A stretch of DNA of 64,000 nucleotides from Chitinophaga flava (GTDB lineage Bacteria > Bacteroidota > Bacteroidia > Chitinophagales > Chitinophagaceae): assembly GCF_003308995.1 (NCBI RefSeq), contig NZ_QFFJ01000001.1, forward strand, positions 186,001-250,000. The letters run 5' to 3'. The position numbers and the translations under genes were made by a program. This document shows positions 25,251-34,333 of this stretch, one piece after another. Numbering within the stretch: the first letter of the stretch is position 1; every line of letters begins with the position of its first letter. The notes under the pieces are model-generated. The model was not told the origin of the DNA. It saw only the letters and a program-made list of their open reading frames with translations, and did not search any database.

Positions 25251-27422
25251 ATGTTTAAGACTCTTAGCACTATATTATTACTGTGCATTGCACAGCTATG
25301 CCTGGCACAGAACAAGTTCACGGCATTCATAAAAGATGCAGACAGCAGAGAACCCCTGATCGGGGCTACAGCCATACTTACAGGAACCAGCAAAGGGGCC
25401 AAGGCCGACAATAACGGGGTAGTCACTATTACCGGCATTCCTAATGGCAGACATGTTATTACCTGCACCTTTATGGGATATCAGGAGAAAGCTGATACCT
25501 TTTCCTTCCCTTTACCTTCCGATACCGTTACTATTTATCTGGAACATGCAGGGGAAGAAATAGAGGAAGTGGTAATATCCTCTACCCGCAGCAAACGTAG
25601 TATCCGCGATATACCCACCCGTGTTGAATTCATAGCCGGTGAAGAACTGGAAGAGAAAGGAAACATGAAGCCAGGTGATATACGTATGATGCTCAACGAA
25701 AGTACTGGTATCCAAACGCAGCAGGTTTCTGCCACATCAGCCAATTCCAGTATCCGTATACAGGGCCTTGACGGCCGGTATACGCAGATCCTCAAAGATG
25801 GGTTTCCTCTATATGCTGGTTTTTCCGGTGGTTTAGGACTGTTACAAACGCCCCCACTCGACCTGAAACAAGTAGAGGTTATCAAGGGCTCCGCATCCAC
25901 TTTATACGGTGGTGGAGCTATCGCCGGTCTTGTCAACCTGATATCCAAAGTACCCACAACAGAACGGGACCTCCGGTTCCTGATCAATGGCACCTCTGCC
26001 GGTGGGCTGGACCTCAACGGATTTTACGGACAGCGGTTCAACAAGCTGGGGGTGACTGTCTTTGCATCCCGGAACAGCAATAAAGCCTATGATCCATCCA
26101 ACACCGGATTTACCGCCATCCCTAAATTTGAACGGTATGTATTCAACCCTAAGCTGTTTGTCTATTTCAGTCCCAAAACCCAGATGAATTTCGGCATCAA
26201 CTTCATCACAGAAGACAGGATTGGTGGAGATATCCAATACATTAAAGGCCGGGGCGACAGCACCCATAGCTACTTCGAGAAAAATAAAACCAACCGTCTG
26301 TCTACCCAGTTCTCCTTCAATCACGAATTCAGCGAAGGCAATAGCGTAACGGTAAAAAACTCCATCAACAACTTTAAACGAACGATCACTATCCCCGGTT
26401 ATGTATTCGATGGACAGCAGTGGTCCACTTACACAGAGGCTACCTACCACCGGCAACGGGAAAACATGGACTGGATAGGTGGCATCAACGTTTATACTGA
26501 TCATTTCAAGGAACAGCAGACAGACACCCTGCCTAAGCGTAACTACAATCAGAACACGTTGGGGGGCTTTGTACAAAATACCTGGAAGACCAACGACTGG
26601 CTGCAACTGGAAACGGGCTTGCGGGGTGACTATGTAATAGACTATGGCCTGGTATTGCTTCCCCGGATTTCCGTCCTGTTTAAAATCTCTCCTGAATTTT
26701 CATCCCGTGTTGGTGGAGGCCTGGGCTATAAAACGCCCACCATCTTTACGGAGGAAACAGAACGTATCCAGTACAAGTCCGTGCTGCCCATCAATGCCAA
26801 TGTCAATAAACTGGAACGGTCCTACGGTGCCAACTTTGATCTGAATTACAAAACGTCCCTGTTTGATGATAAAGTAAGTTTCAGCATCAATCAGCTTTTC
26901 TTTTATACCCGCATCAATCACCCTCTATTGCTTAATACAGTCCCGGGAAATCTCTACAGACTGGAAAACGTAGATGGGTTTATTGATACCAAAGGCTGGG
27001 AAACGAATATCAAATTCGGATACGGCGACTTTAAACTATTCATCGGATATACCTTTACTGATGCACGGCTGAATGATAATGGCATCATCCGTGAAAATCC
27101 GCTCACCGCCCGTCACCGGCTGAACAATGTACTGATGTATGAAAAAGAAGAAAAGTGGAAGATCGGATTGGAAGCTTATTACTACAGCAAACAAACGCTC
27201 ACAGATGGCACTACCGGTAAGCCTTACTGGATATGCGGATTCATGGCAGAAAAGCTGTGGAAGAAATTTTCCTTGTTTGTGAACTTTGAAAACTATCTTG
27301 ATACGCGGCAAACCCGTTTCGATAGTATCTATACGGGCACTGTAACACATCCTGTGTTTAGGGATATTTACGCACCGCTGGATGGTTTCGTGGTCAATGG
27401 AGGCCTGAAATTAAAATTGTAA
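25251..27422 (+). CDS. TonB-dependent outer-membrane receptor
   Basis: 723 residues from the ATG before FKTLSTILLLCIAQLCLAQ, a clean signal peptide; an upstream extension to 25191 has no protein character. A carboxypeptidase-like regulatory domain (DADSREPLIGATAILTGTSKG) leads to the plug with VVISSTRSKRSIRDIPTRVEFI and the 22-strand barrel ending in GGLKLKL. These receptors import large or scarce ligands (siderophores, cobalamin, metals, oligosaccharides) using TonB energy. The preceding small Cys/His-rich protein favours a metal ligand such as copper or zinc chelates; this is inference. There is no SusD partner, so glycan uptake is less likely. Confidence 0.88.
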   Translation: MFKTLSTILLLCIAQLCLAQNKFTAFIKDADSREPLIGATAILTGTSKGAKADNNGVVTITGIPNGRHVITCTFMGYQEKADTFSFPLPSDTVTIYLEHAGEEIEEVVISSTRSKRSIRDIPTRVEFIAGEELEEKGNMKPGDIRMMLNESTGIQTQQVSATSANSSIRIQGLDGRYTQILKDGFPLYAGFSGGLGLLQTPPLDLKQVEVIKGSASTLYGGGAIAGLVNLISKVPTTERDLRFLINGTSAGGLDLNGFYGQRFNKLGVTVFASRNSNKAYDPSNTGFTAIPKFERYVFNPKLFVYFSPKTQMNFGINFITEDRIGGDIQYIKGRGDSTHSYFEKNKTNRLSTQFSFNHEFSEGNSVTVKNSINNFKRTITIPGYVFDGQQWSTYTEATYHRQRENMDWIGGINVYTDHFKEQQTDTLPKRNYNQNTLGGFVQNTWKTNDWLQLETGLRGDYVIDYGLVLLPRISVLFKISPEFSSRVGGGLGYKTPTIFTEETERIQYKSVLPINANVNKLERSYGANFDLNYKTSLFDDKVSFSINQLFFYTRINHPLLLNTVPGNLYRLENVDGFIDTKGWETNIKFGYGDFKLFIGYTFTDARLNDNGIIRENPLTARHRLNNVLMYEKEEKWKIGLEAYYYSKQTLTDGTTGKPYWICGFMAEKLWKKFSLFVNFENYLDTRQTRFDSIYTGTVTHPVFRDIYAPLDGFVVNGGLKLKL

Positions 27423-27666
27423 GCAATACAGCAATCAACTTTTGGCCGCTTTTCCCGGTATTGGTCAATGCCACACATGCAGGGGAAAGCGGCAAAAGCG
27501 GATAAATCATTGAAGAGCGGAAAAATGTCAGCAGGAAAACCATCGACGTTTTTGATATCAACAGTATAACTGCTGTGCCAAGTAGCCTGGAGTATAAGCA
27601 CCAGACACTGGACTTACCTCAGTCCTGCTGAACACATCCATCCAAGGTGAGCGTAATGGAAGGATA

Positions 27667-28053
27667 CTACATGTGAAATACATTGAACTTATGACCATCA
27701 GGATCAACAAACACAAAACCGTAATAACCCTTTCCAAACTCTTCTGGCCTGGAAACTATTGTTCCTCCCGCTTGCTGCACCTCTTTTTCCCAACTGTCAA
27801 CCTCTTCCCTACTGTCAGCAGAAAGGGTAAACACAATTTCATTCCCCGCTTTGGTATCAATTATTTGTCCCTTTACACCGGGTTCTAGTACATCCTTCAA
27901 AAAGAAATGGATGATAAAGTTTTCTTCGCCAAAGAAGAAACTAGTTAGTTCGTCTGATGCTCCGTTTTGTTTAAACCCGAGTTGTTTATAGAATTTAGTG
28001 GTTCGTTCTAAATCACTGACACCGAAATTGGCCCAGATTTTTTTTGTATTCAT
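27667..28053 (-). CDS. VOC (glyoxalase/bleomycin-resistance) family protein
   Basis: 128 residues with the paired beta-alpha-beta-beta-beta units of the vicinal-oxygen-chelate fold: WANFGVSDLERTTKFYKQLGF at the start, FFFGEENFIIHFFL in the middle and FGKGYYGFVFVDPDGHKFNVF at the end. Members bind a divalent metal and act on or sequester small molecules; many have no known substrate. Single gene on the minus strand. The 244 bases between it and the TonB receptor gene hold no supportable gene. Confidence 0.88.
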   Translation of the reverse strand: MNTKKIWANFGVSDLERTTKFYKQLGFKQNGASDELTSFFFGEENFIIHFFLKDVLEPGVKGQIIDTKAGNEIVFTLSADSREEVDSWEKEVQQAGGTIVSRPEEFGKGYYGFVFVDPDGHKFNVFHM

Positions 28054-28272
28054 AGCCTTAAAGGTTTTATGGTCAATAACTTTTTTCTTCAGGAAGTTAC
28101 CTGAATTCCATCATACCTCAATCATTTATTTGCCAGTCATTTTTTCAGACACCACTTACTTTCTAATGCAGTTTTAATTAACATATAGATAATATTAACA
28201 GTGATTTATAGATTAAACCTTTTTGTCTTGATCCTGTCTATAGTCACTATGTATTATAATTAGTAAAAGCAC

Positions 28273-29220
28273 ATGAAAACTCTATTTCTATACATTCTGT
28301 TACTGCCGTCAATACCTATATTCGCGCAGCAACACGATAGCAGCTCCACTACCGTACCATCGCACCAACGGGATTCACTGCCGGCTACCGGCAATGAACA
28401 AACGATAACTGCAGATAACAACAGACCCAGGTCGCATTTTGGTACAGGTTTGCAATACCTGAGTGACAACGTATATACCGGTAGAAACGACAGTACCCAT
28501 ATCCCGTATTTGTCTGCTACATTGGGCTACTATCACAAATCGGGACTATATGCAGAGGGTATTCTTTCTATGTTAATGGATAATGGTAATCGTGTGGATG
28601 CAGGTATACTGACAGCGGGATATATATTTTCGCGGGGTAATTTTGATGGAGAGATCAGCGCCTCTAAATTTTTCTATAGTGATCTGAGTGATAACGTACG
28701 ATCAGAAATGACTGGTGATCTGCATGCCAATGCTGAATATGATTTCAATGAAATTATCGCAGCTTCTGTTGATGGTTATATAAATTTCGGATCAAAAACC
28801 GACTATTCCGCAAGGGCCGCACTGGAGCATAGTTTCGACCTGTTCCACGATCACCTGAGCATCATTCCTACCGTATCAGCCACTGCAGGAACGCAACACT
28901 ACTATGATGATTATTATAACAAACGTTACCTCAGTCCCGTGGTAAAAGTGAGTAAGAAAAAGAAACAACGTCAGTATCCAACTGTGGTGGCAGATATGAG
29001 CGGTGCATCCAACTTTACCATACTGGATTATGAATTAAGTCTACCCATATCTTATACCATTCATAAGCGACTCACTTTCTCTTTTGAACCCACTTATGCT
29101 ATTCCATTGCACCCTGCAGTACTTACACTAACAACACTGTCTACCAAAGAATCAATAGTAAAGGTAGAGCCACTGAAGAACCTGTTCTACTGGTCTTTTG
29201 GCATTACATATAAATTGTAA
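28273..29220 (+). CDS. Putative outer-membrane beta-barrel protein
   Basis: 315 residues. Signal peptide ending near IFAQQ, a disordered Ser/Thr/Asp linker (residues 20-55), then alternating strands with aromatic ends (FGTGLQYLSDNVYTGR, GLYAEGILSM, AGYIFSRGNFDGEISASKFFY) and a closing strand FYWSFGITYKL. This is the look of a small Bacteroidota outer-membrane barrel, but I can give no family or ligand. It is a stand-alone gene. A basic loop KVSKKKKQRQ sits in the last third. Confidence 0.6.
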   Translation: MKTLFLYILLLPSIPIFAQQHDSSSTTVPSHQRDSLPATGNEQTITADNNRPRSHFGTGLQYLSDNVYTGRNDSTHIPYLSATLGYYHKSGLYAEGILSMLMDNGNRVDAGILTAGYIFSRGNFDGEISASKFFYSDLSDNVRSEMTGDLHANAEYDFNEIIAASVDGYINFGSKTDYSARAALEHSFDLFHDHLSIIPTVSATAGTQHYYDDYYNKRYLSPVVKVSKKKKQRQYPTVVADMSGASNFTILDYELSLPISYTIHKRLTFSFEPTYAIPLHPAVLTLTTLSTKESIVKVEPLKNLFYWSFGITYKL

Positions 29221-29289
29221 CCCGGATTTTAATTTACCATGCCAGGATTACTTTTGGCGGCTATAGCTTCTGTATATTATTTCTACCGC

Positions 29290-29448
29290 CTAATTGTTAC
29301 CCAGTTCATTCATTTCCGCTTCAGATAGCTAAATATTCACTGCGTTCACGTTCTCTCTGACATGGTTAACTTTAGAACTGCCGGGTATAAGCAGGATATT
29401 GGATGAGTGATGATACAACCAACTTAATGCAATCTGTTAGGAGTATTG
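29290..29448 (-). pseudogene. Aldo/keto reductase remnant (C-terminal 50 codons)
   Basis: Read on the minus strand: QIALSWLYHHSSNILLIPG, then SSKVNHVRENVNAVNI, stop, LSEAEMNELGNN, stop. This is the NADPH-binding end of the aldo/keto reductase fold (QIAL-W, IPG-S, ENV-A, LS-EE). In-frame stops lie before QIAL and inside the match, and the rest of the gene is gone. Confidence 0.75.
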
Positions 29449-29555
29449 TATTGGGATAAAATGTTACTTTATGATAAAAGCTGACGACCTGGTAATCAAC
29501 ATAATGTAAATTTAGGTTTTGTTGGTGGTTATCATAAACGGGGCGTTTAAAATCA

Positions 29556-30518
29556 TTACTTGTGCCTGGTCGATGAAGAAAAGACTTTATCTACCTGCAG
29601 TAGCGCCATCAAATCATTAGACTCCTCTACGATCCACTTATCTTCCGTTATCAATGTTTGGATTAACTGCTGTTGCTCACCGGTTAATAGGTCTGCTTCC
29701 AGGCCAGACAGGAGCGCCGGACTATCTGGATATCGCCAGAGACTTCGATGTTCGGTTAGCAAAATACTCCTGCCGGCTCCATTGGGTGTAAGCAGCTGAA
29801 TCTGCGGTAGCTTCTCCTTTACACTTCTATAAATATCCAATCCATCATGGTCCCAATCACACATATAGTAGATTGGCAGATTTCTATGGTTGCTATACTT
29901 AAGCTTCTCCACGTTTCTACCGCCTGCATACCAGAGTTCTACCTTGTTATTCCTGGCTTTCTCTGGCATCTTTAAAAAATACAGGTTTTCACATAATACA
30001 ATCGCTTTTGGGTGCAGGCATTGCATTACATATAAATATTGATGGTCTCTCGTGTCAGCAAATGTTTCGATCTGTAAAATAGTTTTGACTGCCCGCTCCA
30101 ATGCCACACTTGTATCCAGGTGCTTTTCGTGCTTGAAGAACATATTGGATACGCCCCGCCGTGTTTCATTCGAATCAATTATTTGCTGGCGTATCTCTTG
30201 CAGAAGACCCGCCTCCATTTGTTCTTTCATTTCATGCAAGCAAAGAATATCTGTATCTTCAAACCTGCACTGCGGCGTATTCTCACCAATATCATCCAAC
30301 AATTTTCTACATACATTATATTTATCTAAATAACGACTGCTATAGCTTTTTTCAAAAGAGGTCTTATTTCGAACCAGGATTTCATTTTTTGTAATAAGCA
30401 ACTCTTTCGCCTGAGCAGCGTAATACTTAAATACCGGCTCTTTATCCAGGCTAGACCGGTACCTGGTCTTTCCCTCTACATATAACTCATGAAGTGATTT
30501 GAATGTCTGCCAGTTCAT
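29556..30518 (-). CDS. jetD: Wadjet protein JetD (Toprim nuclease subunit)
   Basis: 320 residues. The C-terminal half is a Toprim domain of the DUF2220 type: the acidic strand KAIVLCENLYFL gives Glu177, and IYYMCDWDHDGLDIY gives the DxDxD cluster at 221-225. JetD is the topoisomerase VI-like nuclease that cuts circular plasmid DNA once the SMC complex JetABC has extruded it. Known JetD proteins are near 400 residues, so the N-terminal part is shorter here. The start codon shares its A with the stop of jetC (TAATG), so the two are coupled. Last gene of the four-gene operon. Confidence 0.85.
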   Translation of the reverse strand: MNWQTFKSLHELYVEGKTRYRSSLDKEPVFKYYAAQAKELLITKNEILVRNKTSFEKSYSSRYLDKYNVCRKLLDDIGENTPQCRFEDTDILCLHEMKEQMEAGLLQEIRQQIIDSNETRRGVSNMFFKHEKHLDTSVALERAVKTILQIETFADTRDHQYLYVMQCLHPKAIVLCENLYFLKMPEKARNNKVELWYAGGRNVEKLKYSNHRNLPIYYMCDWDHDGLDIYRSVKEKLPQIQLLTPNGAGRSILLTEHRSLWRYPDSPALLSGLEADLLTGEQQQLIQTLITEDKWIVEESNDLMALLQVDKVFSSSTRHK

Positions 30519-33500
30519 TAGTTCTTGTTTTTTAAAAAACTACTCAAATCCATTTGCATTCTATTTGTTCTGAAATAACTCATGATCTTGGGGTAATTGA
30601 TATCCTGATTACTTTTCCCTGGTATCAGCTGATGAATGTACCATCCACCATCGTCTCCAACAGCATAGGGCTTTGGCGTCATCGTGATTATCTGATAACC
30701 ATATTGCTTCGCAATTTCCGGGAACAGTCCAAAATTAACATTATCCAGGGTCGCGGATTCTTCCAAGATAATAAAACGTAAACCTGGTCTGTCGCCATCC
30801 TGTACAACAGACAACCTGGCGATGCCAAGCAGGGCCAGCGCGGTATAACTTTCTCCGGTACTACCGGAAGTTTCCCGATGTCGCTCATCCGTTAACTTTC
30901 CTTTTAATTGGAAATATCGTTTTGGATTCAATAAGTCGGTGAGGGAAACACGAGACTTGTTGCCAGAATATTTCATATATAATTCCTCTATTATATGATC
31001 TGGTTTTACGTCTTCAAATTCACCTACATCTCCCAGGTTCAGCGACAATTTCCGAAGATGTTCAATCCATTTAATATCCATTTTAGGCGCGGGATTGAAG
31101 TCTATCTGGAAATAAAATCTTCCACTAATCAGTTTACCTTTAAAGAAATCATTTAATGATTGCACCAACTCTTTATAACGGTCAAAATAACTCTCTGTTT
31201 TACCAAACACTTTTACCAGGTTACCTAGCAAGTCATCTGCAATAGACAACAGCTCTGCATTCAATGTCTCTAAATGACCAGTTACATCATCTAACGTACG
31301 AATCTTCCTACCTAACAGCGCCTGCTCCAATATATCAAATGAGTAAGCATTGTTACGGATCTGTTCATGTACACGAATATCCCTGGACTGTTTTGTTTCC
31401 TCAAACTGGCCAACAACCTGGTTGTATTCATTGGTATAAGTCGATGCAGCATCTTGGTATGCCTTCTCCAATACGGTAAGGTTGATACTCCATGGAATAT
31501 TCAAATCCGGTTCAGGAACGGGCTGCCCGGGATGTTTGTCCAGGAAATCCTGATGCAAGTCAGCATGACTATCATTTAATACCCTTAGCGTTTCTGACAG
31601 TTGTTCATAATTTTGCCGAAGGAGTGGCAAATTGTCATTTAGGGTATCAATGGCCGCTTTCTCAGTGTTATTACCGGACTTCAATTTTTCATAACGTTTA
31701 CGCAGTCTTTGGTAATTCTCATCCAGTTGTTTACGCAACAGGTCATATTCCATTCCCTCCAGCGTAATATCGAAATCCTGCTTTGCCTTTTTTATTTTCT
31801 CTTCTTCTTCGGAGATCTGGTTCCTCAGATCTATAGCTTTAAAATTAACAATCGCACATAACGCTGCAGCATAAACGTGGGTTTTCAGTTTCGTAGCATC
31901 GGACAGGTCTATATCATAGCGATATTCCACAAAGCCCTCCGGTAATACGCCATTGGCAATGCTTTGAAGCCGGTATTTTTTTTGCTGACACTCAACAAGC
32001 CTGGCATTCAGTAGCTGTTTCAATTCGTCGATACTATTAATTTTTTCAAAATCAAAGCCAGGAATAAGCTCAGATGTCTCCGGAACAAATTCAAAGAGGG
32101 AACCCATTTTGATCCACCAGCCAGCATTGGTATCATCAGGTGAAATCTCTAATTCTTCCAGCAGACTTTTAGATGTGGTATAACGCATACCAGCTTTCGG
32201 ATGCTGGGGTTTACTCAAGGAAACATCACGAAGGTATACCGCTACTGCTTGTTGTGCCTTGGTAAGTCCGCTGCTGGTCGACAATGCATTTAACAAGATA
32301 TTATTCCCTTCTACCTGCTCTATTATATATTGAAATTGCAATAACTCTTTCTCTGCTGCTTCAACTTCCCTTTCCCTGCTGCGCAACCAGGTATCTTGTT
32401 TAATCTTTGTTTTTTCCATACTTTCCACTGTTGCATAACGCATCAGCACTTCTCTGGAATTTTCAATGCTTCTCTCATATTCCGATGCGTCTTTAGCCAA
32501 CAACTCAGTTACGTTATCAGGCATTATCTGGACCATCAACCCAGTGGTATCAATGCCTAATATCCGTTGTTGCTGTTCTTTTAAGTCATCCAGACATGAG
32601 AACAAGGTTGGCAAGGATGTCAGGTTAGATAATTTTTTATACTCGGCATTAGCAAGGGTTTCAGCGAGACGCTCCAGCCTTGTATACTTATCTGTCCGTC
32701 CTTTTAAAAACGTCCATTTTTGTTGTTGAGACGCAACCATTTTCCCGATTTTCATCAGTTCATTACAGGCGATTTTTCGCTTATGAAGTACCTCTGTATA
32801 GCGAGCTATATCCAGTTTCAATCCTGTATCATCTTTCTCTGTATTGTACTGCTTCAGCCTTTTTAGCACCGCCTGTTTGGTAGAAATATCGCTTATTTGC
32901 CCCTTTGTTAATTTAAACTGATGCAGGAGCTTAGCAATTGCCTGTTCCTGGTTATTATACTCCTGGCTGATTTCTACCTCATCCTCCTCAAACAGGTATT
33001 CTATTAGACTGTAGGAGTTATCTATATTTAAGGCTTTTGATTTAGAGAATGATTGAATTACTTTGGCAAAGGCCCGTAAATTGCCTTCTTTTACCAGATT
33101 TATCGGAAGAATTTCATTCATATAAAGCCAGCCATAGTATTCATTTTTTTCTTCACGGGAACTGAAATAATGCATGTATAGGCGATGGCTGTCCGGCAGT
33201 ACTCTCGCCAGATCATCCGGCGTATATGGATGACCGTTAGCACCCAATAAGTCATTACTATAGAGAAGTTCATCTTTGCCAAATGTATAGTTCTCTAATT
33301 TGTCTTTATCTAGGTTGATGGAAGATGTAATAATAAAGGTTTTTATCGGCTGGTGTCCTTGCGAGAAAATAGCCGCTCCAAGGGCAATGAAGCGACCTTC
33401 TGCCAGCTCTACATTGAAAAACACATAACCGACACCGCTTTCATAGGGAAGGTTTTCAACCCTTCTCTTTTTCTTATCTACCCCTTCAGTGGCAAATTTG

Positions 33501-33661
33501 ACATACTTGGGGTCTCCAATAAACACTATCTGGAAAAGGTCAGCGATAATGGACTTCCCTACGCCATTAGCCCCAGTAAAGTCTGTTCTTAATGAATGTA
33601 ATAGATAATCCTGGTTATAATGCTTGAGCAAACAGACAGTTGAAATTGAATATAGGTGCAT
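30518..33661 (-). CDS. jetC: Wadjet protein JetC (SMC/MukB-like ATPase)
   Basis: 1047 residues. ABC-type head halves flank long coiled coils. Walker A is GANGVGKS at 30-37. The coils run through about 270-480 and 620-800, with a hinge-like region between. The signature region STGESYTALALLGIARL and the Walker B strand LRFIILEESATLDNVNFG lie near the C-terminus. It is the motor that loops plasmid DNA in Wadjet/MksB complexes. The Walker B position reads E-E where most SMC proteins have D-E. It lies 12 bases after jetB and is coupled to jetD by TAATG. Confidence 0.88.
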   Translation of the reverse strand: MHLYSISTVCLLKHYNQDYLLHSLRTDFTGANGVGKSIIADLFQIVFIGDPKYVKFATEGVDKKKRRVENLPYESGVGYVFFNVELAEGRFIALGAAIFSQGHQPIKTFIITSSINLDKDKLENYTFGKDELLYSNDLLGANGHPYTPDDLARVLPDSHRLYMHYFSSREEKNEYYGWLYMNEILPINLVKEGNLRAFAKVIQSFSKSKALNIDNSYSLIEYLFEEDEVEISQEYNNQEQAIAKLLHQFKLTKGQISDISTKQAVLKRLKQYNTEKDDTGLKLDIARYTEVLHKRKIACNELMKIGKMVASQQQKWTFLKGRTDKYTRLERLAETLANAEYKKLSNLTSLPTLFSCLDDLKEQQQRILGIDTTGLMVQIMPDNVTELLAKDASEYERSIENSREVLMRYATVESMEKTKIKQDTWLRSREREVEAAEKELLQFQYIIEQVEGNNILLNALSTSSGLTKAQQAVAVYLRDVSLSKPQHPKAGMRYTTSKSLLEELEISPDDTNAGWWIKMGSLFEFVPETSELIPGFDFEKINSIDELKQLLNARLVECQQKKYRLQSIANGVLPEGFVEYRYDIDLSDATKLKTHVYAAALCAIVNFKAIDLRNQISEEEEKIKKAKQDFDITLEGMEYDLLRKQLDENYQRLRKRYEKLKSGNNTEKAAIDTLNDNLPLLRQNYEQLSETLRVLNDSHADLHQDFLDKHPGQPVPEPDLNIPWSINLTVLEKAYQDAASTYTNEYNQVVGQFEETKQSRDIRVHEQIRNNAYSFDILEQALLGRKIRTLDDVTGHLETLNAELLSIADDLLGNLVKVFGKTESYFDRYKELVQSLNDFFKGKLISGRFYFQIDFNPAPKMDIKWIEHLRKLSLNLGDVGEFEDVKPDHIIEELYMKYSGNKSRVSLTDLLNPKRYFQLKGKLTDERHRETSGSTGESYTALALLGIARLSVVQDGDRPGLRFIILEESATLDNVNFGLFPEIAKQYGYQIITMTPKPYAVGDDGGWYIHQLIPGKSNQDINYPKIMSYFRTNRMQMDLSSFLKNKN

Positions 33662-33673
33662 ACTAATTTCAGT

Positions 33674-34333
33674 TTATAATTTAATTTCTTGTAAAAAATC
33701 ATCTATATTATCAATCTCATCCCGGTATAATTCAATGAAATGATGGATTGTTGGCAGGATAATAAACTGCATGCTTTCATCATTATCCTCTTTTTCTACT
33801 AACCCGATACGATTAAAAAAATTGACGACTATACTAAAATGTTTTCTGACACCTTCCCATTCCTTATCGGAATACTCAGACCTCATATCATTGAAAAACA
33901 ACTGCTGGTAAGAATGCCTATGTTCGCCATGTTCTATTTCATATTGAATATCATCCCATTGAAATTTCTTATCGTAGCTGAAAAAGTTGGAAAAATACAG
34001 ATTGGCTAATATACACGCCACAATAGTTGCCCTGGCCTCTAACTCTACGTACATTCCGGGATTGGTGAGTTTTCCCTTGCCCGTAGCCGGAAATTCGAGA
34101 TAAAAATAGGAGGTACTGTCATTAGTCCTTTTTTCAAGCATTAATCCATATAACTGCGCATAGTACTGCACAAAATCCTCTTCAAACCTATCCAGAATGG
34201 AGAAAAGGTGCACAGATGACTGAAGGATATGTTTCCCCTTCAATAGCTCAATATTCAGCTCTGCAAAATGTTTTTGTATCTGCTCATGACTCAGGAATTG
34301 GAATGCCGATCTTTCCGCACCGTTACTTTCCAT
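33674..34333 (-). CDS. jetB: Wadjet protein JetB (MksE/kite-like subunit)
   Basis: 219 residues, cytoplasmic, mainly helical with winged-helix-like ends. It has the size and place of JetB (DUF4194/MksE) subunits, the kite proteins that bind the SMC kleisin. Visible marks are the early YYAQLYGLMLEKR region and the LEARATIVACILANLYF helix. Its first 43 bases overlap the end of jetA in another frame. Assignment leans on operon context more than on motifs. Confidence 0.75.
   Translation of the reverse strand: MESNGAERSAFQFLSHEQIQKHFAELNIELLKGKHILQSSVHLFSILDRFEEDFVQYYAQLYGLMLEKRTNDSTSYFYLEFPATGKGKLTNPGMYVELEARATIVACILANLYFSNFFSYDKKFQWDDIQYEIEHGEHRHSYQQLFFNDMRSEYSDKEWEGVRKHFSIVVNFFNRIGLVEKEDNDESMQFIILPTIHHFIELYRDEIDNIDDFLQEIKL

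Noticed and set aside
25902..26606. Long antisense open frame inside the TonB receptor gene
   Set aside because: It mirrors the codon pattern of the receptor and has no domain.
27423..27666. Possible gene between the TonB receptor and the VOC gene
   Set aside because: Short frames on both strands look hydrophobic or random, with no start, motif or terminator to support one.
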